DNA of 64,000 nt from Thelephora terrestris (lineage: Eukaryota > Basidiomycota > Agaricomycetes > Thelephorales > Thelephoraceae): assembly GCA_015956445.1 (NCBI GenBank), contig WIUZ02000001.1, forward strand, positions 1 through 64,000. The letters are read 5' to 3'. Below the pieces are notes generated by a model, which saw only the letters and a program-made list of their open reading frames with translations, did no database searches and had not been told where the DNA came from. The position numbers were made by a program, and so were the translations under genes. The number at the start of each line of letters is the position of its first letter. The stretch's first letter is position 1. Below, piece after piece: positions 56,558-64,000 of this stretch.

Positions 56558-57140
56558 CTACTCCCCACCACAGTTCATGCAGCCGAAGATAGATAATCCG
56601 TAGCCGCATTCCAAGCAACGAGGTTTGTATTCGAGCCTGCAATTTCTGCAGTATTTTGATCCGTCAGGTGTCTTTACAAGAACCAAAGCCACAATTAGCA
56701 AAAGTCGACAGGGATGAACAGAAGTCAAATCTCTTACCAGGCGTAAAGTAATATTCATGCATGCCGGGCATTTGTCTCTCTTCACAGGGAGGTAGGGGTG
56801 AGAATATGGCACTTTACAGTGTCTGCAGTATTTATAGACCTTCTCTTGATCAGCAAGTTGCTTCATTAGAATAAATCCCGACAATCAGCAACGTCAACGG
56901 GAGTGAATGGGGGTCAAAATCTCTTACGAACGTCAATTCCTTTCGGCAGATCTCGCAATGGGAGATATACGAGTTAGACCAGCCAGGAGACATGGATGCA
57001 GGAATGAGGACACTTGCAGGAGGGAGGGCGGGGAGGGGGGTGAGGAAATCTGTCTGGGTTAATTCAGATGCTATATATAAGAGGTGGTGCTCTTTGTGGC
57101 CCGTGTCATTTGCGCCGAGAACCTCGTTGCAATAGCTCAC
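56558..57140 (-). CDS. Cysteine-rich multi-zinc-ribbon protein of unknown function
   Basis: Three exons, 57140-56928, 56860-56738 and 56671-56558, give up to 149 aa. The start could be the ATG at 57140 or, more conservatively, MSPGWSN at 56993. Six CxxC pairs are evenly placed: CEIC, CRHC, CPAC, CRNC, CLEC and CMNC, enough for three zinc ribbons. Typical context is EKVYKYCRHCKVPYSHPY, KRDKCPACMNITLRL, GSKYCRNCRLEYKPRCLECG, then a Gly/Glu end. Each intron starts GTAAGAGATTT and the two introns are similar along their length, so one exon-intron unit was duplicated. The rubredoxin-like spacing suggests nucleic-acid or protein binding. No family is recognised. Confidence 0.6.
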
Positions 57141-59478
57141 TGGACACTCCCAGGGCTGAGGACCAAGTCCACCCGTCTGTTATTGCGCAGGATTCGCCAT
57201 GCTAAACACAAGCGCATAGGATGATTTGTGCACTCGAGTAAGTGGAAGGGTGTCATTCTGGCCATGCAGTTGGACGTTCAATAGTGGAAGTGCACAGCCG
57301 ATTCACCATTGCAAAGGGTGATCAAAGGGGAGTGGTCGCTTGTGTGCATGGCTGCCTGTATGGACCCACGGTTGGACCGTCTTAGAAACGCAACGCCGGC
57401 CAATGAGAGTAGGGGGGACCCAACATAAACCAGTCACGTCCATTAGCACGGCAGACGAGCAGTTTGCACGTGTCTCGCGCAGGCTTCGCTTGAACGCGCG
57501 TGCCATGATTGTGGGCTTGTATCCCTCGTGCCAAACGAACACGGCCTCAACGCGAAACTCCCCTGTCGCCGCCTGAGAAGAGACCCAACTCCGAAGGGGT
57601 GGCTAGACTGGGCGACGTGTGTGGCTTTAGTAATAAGGTGCTCGTATGCGCAGAAAGGGAGCGCGACCTACTAGTAGTGTGGCGTCAGATGGTCACGGTC
57701 GCGCAGCCCATATCACCTTTATCCATACCTAGCCCTACGCCATAACGTTCACATGCAAAGAGCATCGGTTCACTCACCACCCTGCATACTTGTGAATCTT
57801 CTGCACTCTGAAAGTGGCACGGTCAACGAGATGTGCCGCATCGTGGCCAACCTTTTGCACTCACGTGTGTATCATCTACGAGGAAAACAGTCCCACCCGT
57901 CCCAAACACTCGAGCACAGTACCCCTCCCTCCTTTCGGTCTCTCCGGATGTTCGCCGTCAATGGCTTCCGCATGTCAAAAAAGTCCGTGGGAGGCGAAGG
58001 TAGTTGGATGCTGAGCACTCCGAGGCTAACAATCCCTACCGCATGGCAATCAAAGTCTCTCGTCGGTCGATACTCTAAGCCTCGATGAAGGTGGGGGCCG
58101 AGAGCACGGGTTCTCGTTTGCGTGCGCCCCCAAAGTTCAAGCAAGTTCAGCGCCCGGACCCTGATCATGGGAAGATCACGAGATCTCGGAAACAGAGCCG
58201 AGGTCCAAAAGGGGCGCTTGTATTTTCCCGCCACGCCGTCGCCTTGAATGGTCCGCCGCCTGAGAACCTCAAACCGCAATACACGTAGTCTTCACTGGAA
58301 ATCGTCCAGGCGTGTTAATAATTCGGGTATTCCTCACCGTACCCTAGACAAGAAGGCCTCTCATCCCTCTCCATCGCGTGTATCGACGCGATGACCGGTG
58401 CTGTCCTTCAGACTTCAAACCCTCTCGCCGCTGTTCCAATACAAATATCTTACCCACGTCAGACTCGGTTCCCACTGCGACGATCCGGAAGCTTGGATGT
58501 ATACGGAGACCAATACGAACGCCGCTGCTATTGGAAAGGCGCTCTCGCATTCAAAATCTCTTCCTCGGCCCAGCTTGCAACGTCCGGAACCAAGGTGTCA
58601 CTTTCAAGGGGTTTTTGAAATTGCCGCGATTTGAAGAAGCTCCGGACTCACTTTTGATGACTTTCGCCAGTGTGGATGACTCGAAACAGTGGCTCACCGA
58701 GTCCGTCGCTCCCGGGACCAGTGACTGCCACTTGAAGGCAATCTGCGGTGGACGACGGAGTTGCCCCCCCTGATGGTCCACCTATGCTCCTCTCAACCCC
58801 AGCGGGTGGACCGCAGGTCCTGCCTTGGAAGAAGTGCGGGGAGTTTTCGAAAGCCTTCGCGCTTTGCAGTCTAACCATTCTCAAATACTACGATGCGCAG
58901 TGTACCTCTTCGGCGCCGCTCCGCCATTGCCGACTTCGTGAAGTTGATATATAACATCTGTCCCAGGGGGGTACCTCCCCCGGTTTCTTCAAAGGAGCTG
59001 TCAAGCAGTCAGCTCACAGCGCACTTTCACAAGCATCGTGTATCTACGACCCTCGCGTGTTATCCCAGCGGAATCGACTTGCTTCATTCGCGTCGAGGAG
59101 CGTCTGCCGTTCTGGCACGAGTTTGGCATTGCGCGCATGGTCATCAAGAAACTTAGCCGGTGATTATCAGAGACTTCCGGTTCGTGAGATACCGTCGAGC
59201 GCCGCGCCATTGACGGACGGCGCCATCAGAAACCACTTCGGTGTGGAAGTTGCAGAGCTCGGTCGTTACTGGGATAAAGTTAACTGGAGTCGGCAGGATA
59301 TATGTTTATTGTGCAGGTTTATCGTGATCGCTGTATATTATCGCTGGCTTTCAGCAACATGGTTAACCTTCGACAACAAGATGAGTCTAATGCGCACAAG
59401 TACCGATGTTGTATATCACACCGTCATTACTGCATCACACGGGAAAGGATGACAAGAGGCCCTCCCCGAGTCGTAAGC
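57141..59478. other. Gene-free or decayed region
   Basis: About 2.3 kb. Several plus-strand open frames (57340-57576, 58378-58773) overlap one another and show no domain. I could not assemble a gene. Confidence 0.4.
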
Positions 59479-60334
59479 TCATGTGGCGGTTGTTTGTTTA
59501 GCGCTCTGCAACACATTCCTGAGCTTGCCTGCGAGGGTATGCTTTCGGGAGGGTGTCGTGGCCGGCTGGGGTAGTGGGTCGCTGGTCGTTTCAGCCATTG
59601 TGCGCGACTCTGTAGAAAGGTTTGGCTGGGCGGGCTCAGGAACAGGCATGGAAATAACCGGAGGCGTTATTCCAAAACTCGAGGGGCCCGAATCACCACG
59701 TTCATCCGCCACTTTCTCGATGTACTGGGGAGGCGGAGCCTAGTTGTGCGTGTCAAATGGGGACTGCCGTTGGAACGGAAACGAGACCTACAACAGGCAG
59801 CCCATCCCCACCCTTTTCGTCGTCGAAAGTTCGTTGAGCCTTCTTGTCCTCTTCCTCAGGTTCGATACTTTTTGCTTCAGAAAGGTCCTTCGTTCGGCCG
59901 AGATACCTTCCCTTGAGCTTTTTGTAGAGGAGGAACAGGAGAATGACAACTAAGAGTAGAAGCTGAGTCGAATCTCTCCATCAATTAGGAGGCGGTATCC
60001 AGAAACTGACCGAAAATGCCGCCAACAACATATCCCGAGATCTTTCCACTTTTTGTCACCGGACAAGTGATCTCAACCATCCTAGAGTCAAGCGGTAAAT
60101 AGCTGCCTCTAGGAGAAAAAGTAGACCATACTGTTCATTGTAGCACCGGGTGACTTTCTTTGTCTTGGTCCCGCTGGATCCGGAACTGGAGGTACTGGAA
60201 GGAGGCTTCCTAGACGAAGTGGGCGTCGAACTTCCACCGCTCTTTGCTTCGACCTCCGTGATGGCGAGCGAGATCATCGATACCAACGCAAGCGAGTTAC
60301 AGAACAAGTAGTTCAAAACACTCTTCCTGGCCAT
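59479..60334 (-). CDS. Secretory-pathway single-pass membrane protein, function unknown
   Basis: Four exons, 60334-60132, 60081-60011, 59949-59792 and 59724-59479, sum to 678 nt, or 225 aa. An N-terminal signal peptide (FCNSLALVSMISLAITEVEA) is followed by a Ser/Thr/Pro-rich short ectodomain, a Cys pair (RCYNEQ and ITCPV), one membrane helix (GYVVGGIFVVILLFLLYKKL) and a charged cytoplasmic tail with an acidic patch (EPEEEDKKAQRTFDDEKGGD), ending in Pro/Ser-rich sequence. The layout resembles fungal cell-surface sensors (type I, Ser-rich, short tail), but no named family is recognised. The donor of the third intron (GTAGGT) keeps the frame. Confidence 0.68.
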
Positions 60335-63249
60335 GTCGAGTCGTTAAAAATGATTCACGGGCAAACCCTGAGGAAGCGGGGCGGGCAGGAGAGAAAGGCA
60401 CCGCAAGAAAGCGAAATTCTGTAAAATCCGTCACTGTTTTTGTGAGACGGGGCATGGTCGACACTGGTCCCGGTGACCGGCGACAGCCTGAGAATGGCTT
60501 GGGCGTGTAGGCGTTGAAAGAGAGAGGCCAAGGCAGCCAAGGCGGGGAGACGAGCTTTCGGGATGTCCATAACATCCGAAGGACTTAGAGATGTCGATCG
60601 ACAGCCGGCCACCGCCGCGCATATATCCTCGCATATCCCGACGTGTTTCACCAGAATGGAGAGCGCGATTTTCCACACCCCATCCACGACTTTTGCTTGT
60701 CGTGATTTCGACGCGCAAGGTTTGGCTCGGCATACACCTTCCTCAGAAAACACTCAACGGACATCTCGGCCATCTGCCATTTGACAATGACCAGGATAAA
60801 CAATCGCTGTGAATTTGCTCACCGGAACCGCAACCCTAAACAAGCTCGAGTCGAAGACACAACTTCGGGAAGGGTGGGTATCCGAGAGAATATTTCCCGG
60901 GCAGGGCGGGTCCCAAGCCATCGAACTCGAGCCCCTCCTATCCAATTCCACCCACTTGCCGCGGAGGAGTGGTCGTAGGAATTCGGCCGGTGAGGCTATT
61001 AGCTGAGAGATCGTAAGTTGGTATGTATAGGCCACGACCCTGAACACATTTTTCAGTCCCCCGCGTTCTGACAGAGATCATGAACGAGGCCTTGCAGAGG
61101 CCAGTCAAAATATCCCAGATCTTTTACTGCCGAAGATCCCGAGTTGTTCAAATGAGTCGTGTCGCCAAGAAGGGGCTCGCTGCCGAGCCTTGGGGATCGG
61201 TTTTCATCTCTACCGAACAAAGGTTCTACAAAGGTCCGCAATTCCCCACGCCAAGTACAACGTGTGTTAATTAAGAAAGCGTCTGACTGGAATAAGTCCA
61301 GGACTTCGGTAGTGTCGATGACACCACAGGGCGAAGGCGAAAACAGTGGCTTGAGGCTTCCGTATCAATCCAGCTGTCATCTTCCTGCAAGGCACTCTCT
61401 TACATGAACCTAGAAGGATTGGAACAGTTTATCTCCTGTTCCGGTCCAGGTTCCTCCGGCATCGTGGATGTTCAATGGGTCGGACAAGCAATATCGCATC
61501 GCCGGTGCATAACAACAGATGAGTTATGCGAGCCAAAGCCGTTCTCGCTCCTCCGTGTTTCCGTACGCTGGTGATTCCTGTCCACGATCAAGCGGGTGAA
61601 AACGGCCGATCTTCACGGGCCTGGAAAATCCCACAGCGCTGCACATACGCTTGAACATCGACCGTCGAACACCCTCTAAAGTATGATGTGGTGCGGTACG
61701 TCTGCCTGTTACTTCGCAGAACCGGGGGGTGCACTATCGCGTCGGTATCTTTAGAGTCTGACTTCCGTCTTTTTGCGACCTTCGGCATCTCTGATTGTTC
61801 ACGCGAAGGACACTGGGCCGTTCTTGAGAGCCTTCAAAACGCAAAACTTCGGCGCATCCTCTTGCGATTGCACCGAGACTGCATCCTATCATTCTTAGCG
61901 CGCTCGCACACCTCGTTGACTAGTATCTCCAAATCGCGAGCCTCCACTGCCTCAACGTCAGTTGGCTGTTTCCGAAAACGGATGATGGGCCTGCCAGTCA
62001 AGAAATCATATATTGGGTTTTATTGTCATCATCGACATTTCCCCAGCCTTTGTGATCAACCGAACTTCGGATTGTATTCGATGAAGTCTGCTTGTAATTA
62101 ACCTTACTTCTAACCACCGTACATCGCCCTTTAGATGCTCTGTGGCCCTGGACAACATACAAGTCTCTTACACAGTTTTAAGATTGTGTGTGCAGCACAC
62201 AAGGCTCGCTGTAAGTCTGACTACATCCGCTTCAGAACCACACTATCATTTCGTTGCCGAGAGCTACAGGAATTGGAGGTGAGCATCTGAGTGAATGATA
62301 TCCACACGTATCGCCCGATTCCATTAGTTACATATCCTGGGATTTCTGACCTGGTCTTCTCGAATGACTGCGAATGAATCGCCTTTCGAATCGCTAATCC
62401 ATTCTTCCATGACCTTCACGAACTTCAAACGGAAGGTCATTCGGCCAACGGCCCTCCTCCTCTGCTCTCATAAAGCACCCCAGTTCGTTCCGTAAATCGA
62501 CCAGGAGCGCGCGCACAAGGGCAAGCTAAAAGTCCCCCAAGCTCATAGGTCTCGCGGGGCACTTTGATCACTCCGCACGTTTTTGGCCTTCACGTCCATT
62601 CCTCGTCTATCAAGCTCCTCCCCTCGAGAGAACACGTCGTAATCAGCCTCAGTATCGCGCAGACGATACCACCCTTGAGGTTTGAAGGGAAGTGATGGTG
62701 GAGCTCCGAGAGTCGAAGCGAACACAGGCCCGCAAGAGTTTGCCTGCGGGTTCTCTGAGCGCGATGAATCGAGAGGTCGGTGCAGAGCGCTCAAAACACC
62801 CTTGAATTTTCGGGATGAGGAAGTCCGATGGGTCAGTCCCCTGGAGGTTTGTGAATGGGGAGAAACAACGAGAAGTGAACTTGCATGCTATTCGAAAGCG
62901 ACTCCGATCCTCTGGGACGTATCTCCCGCAAACTCCCAAAGTTTAGTGAAGTCCCCCGGATACGCCCACAGGCTCAGTCAACTGGGATCATCTCGGGCGG
63001 AACTTGAGTGTCCAAGGTTCCGGCAGAGGCGTCAGTGGGGATCAACTAGCCTGGGGCCTTCGCATTTGATTCCTACCAGTTAGCCAGGCTACCAGCCTTC
63101 GGCTCGCAGCGGTAGACACCCGGGGTGTAATCGTTTGTCACTGGTGGTACCTCACCGAACGAGACAAGTCTCACCATCGCGTGTTGATAAGTGCCCGTGT
63201 TTGGTATTGTGGGTCCGTCACTTTTTTTTCTCTCCCCCCTGCCAACGCG
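60335..63249. other. Gene-poor stretch before the right-edge gene
   Basis: About 2.9 kb of overlapping short frames with no recognisable domain. Plus-strand pieces near 61080-61400 and 61690-62100 are open, but none can be joined by convincing splice sites. No tRNA or repeat is seen. Confidence 0.4.
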
Positions 63250-64000
63250 ATGAAGCACATATCGAAGGTGAAGCGCAAGATGTTCCCCAAAACTCCCAAG
63301 CAGCCTATCCCTTCGGAATCGCCTGCCGAGGCCAGCGCTTGGCCATCCAGCTTCCAACCCGAACAGAACTCGGGCCCTAAAGGTCGGTCGAACCTTTCCC
63401 GTCAGGATCTAGACTCAGATCTGTCCATGTTACTAGACGAAGAAGCCGGTATGGATTCAAAGATTGCGCTTCAGAGCAGGGCGGAAGAAGATCAAGAGCT
63501 TCCCGTGTCGGAAGCCGGGACACCTGGTATTGTGCTGGACGCACCTGAAGACGGGAAAGATCCCATAGGTGAGCTCTTCCGCTCCATGCGATTGGAATCC
63601 TTTCTCATTACTCTGCGCATTTTTCCTCTAGCAAAGAACCCCGGTGACACCAAAGGAGGGGAGATCGGCCCTGCAGAGTCATCGAGGGGTACGTGTCGAT
63701 GGCCTCGTGGCGTACGATGTGTTTTAACAAACTCCAGTTGCCAAGACTGCGCGCGAGGGGACATCATTTGAAGGCGCTACTGTCCACGGTGCTGCGGACG
63801 AGGACGTGCAAAAATTCAGTGCTCTCAAAGCTGTCTTGGATGTTGTCTCCGCCGATTGCGCCGATTGCGACGTTCGTTTTCAGCCTCCAGCTCAGGATTC
63901 TCTCGTTAAACCAACATCTTTGCAGGATGACGTCGCCGTCGGACAAAAGGCCAGAGGCCTCCTCCCACGTATCGTTGCATTGGAAGAAGGTTTCGACTCA
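63250..64000 (+). CDS. N-terminal part of a NACHT/STAND (NLR-like) protein, cut by window end
   Basis: Three exons are visible, 63250-63568, 63632-63688 and 63740 to the edge (about 212 codons so far). The N-terminal 120 residues are Ser/Glu/Pro-rich (SRQDLDSDLSMLLDEEAGMD). In exon 3, FSALKAVLDVVSADC, then DVAVGQKARGLLPRIVALEE and GFDS match the helical start region found before NACHT or AAA-type NTPase domains in mushroom STAND proteins, which act as innate-immune-type or heterokaryon-incompatibility switches. The NTPase domain itself would lie outside the window, so the call is provisional. Confidence 0.55.

Noticed and set aside
1-64000. CRISPR arrays, tRNA or rRNA genes, and LTR-type elements
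   Set aside because: I saw no regularly spaced short repeats, no tRNA-like A and B box pair with cloverleaf, no rRNA sequence and no paired LTRs with reverse transcriptase motifs. A scan by eye can miss a tRNA.

Overview
The window looks like nuclear DNA of a mushroom-forming basidiomycete (Agaricomycetes). Genes are intron-rich with introns of about 45-75 nt, and GC content is near 50%. Family content points the same way: a CxC2-type KDZ transposase, CaaX lipopeptide pheromone precursors, many F-box/LRR-like proteins, an ankyrin-MYND protein and a QDE-1-like RNA-dependent RNA polymerase. I worked out splice sites by eye. For most genes the summed exons are a multiple of three, which supports the models.

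Bases 1 to about 18,850 look like one very large KDZ-family DNA transposon. Two inverted arms of roughly 1.5-1.65 kb (1-1612 and 17133-18782) carry internal tandem repeats and enclose an apparently intact 10-exon KDZ transposase (11635-15547, 1135 aa). Cargo genes lie between the arms: a protein with two GRF-like zinc-finger modules (minus, 3941-2584), two adjoining 'KDZ-companion' proteins (minus, 7083-6152 and 5912-4242) and a protein with an RNase H1 N-terminal (viroplasmin-type) domain (plus, 8150-9070). The rest is repeat-rich non-coding DNA.

Bases 19,801-37,600 hold host genes: the mitochondrial complex I LYR subunit NDUFA6 (plus a likely decayed 3' copy near 21.6 kb), a complete six-exon RNA-dependent RNA polymerase of the RNAi pathway (26545-22685), a low-complexity Ser/Pro-rich protein (30904-30071), a gene-poor stretch of decayed or unrecognised open frames (31-35.6 kb) and a BAG-domain protein whose IQ/BAG module is duplicated within the gene.

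Bases 38,000-55,000 form a symmetric region. A 40-aa mating-type-like pheromone precursor followed by an F-box gene occurs twice, in opposite orientation (40632-42627 plus; 54860-52818 minus). The interval holds an ankyrin-MYND gene with a decayed tail copy, another F-box gene, an HSL-type alpha/beta hydrolase, a NADAR-domain protein and a four-helix MARVEL-like membrane protein. A further F-box gene lies just outside at 38,062. No STE3 pheromone receptor is visible in the window.

Bases 55,000-64,000 are sparse: a cysteine-rich multi-zinc-ribbon protein with a duplicated exon-intron unit (57140-56558), a single-pass membrane protein (60334-59479) and, at the right edge, the start of a gene whose N-terminus resembles fungal NACHT/STAND (NLR-like) proteins.
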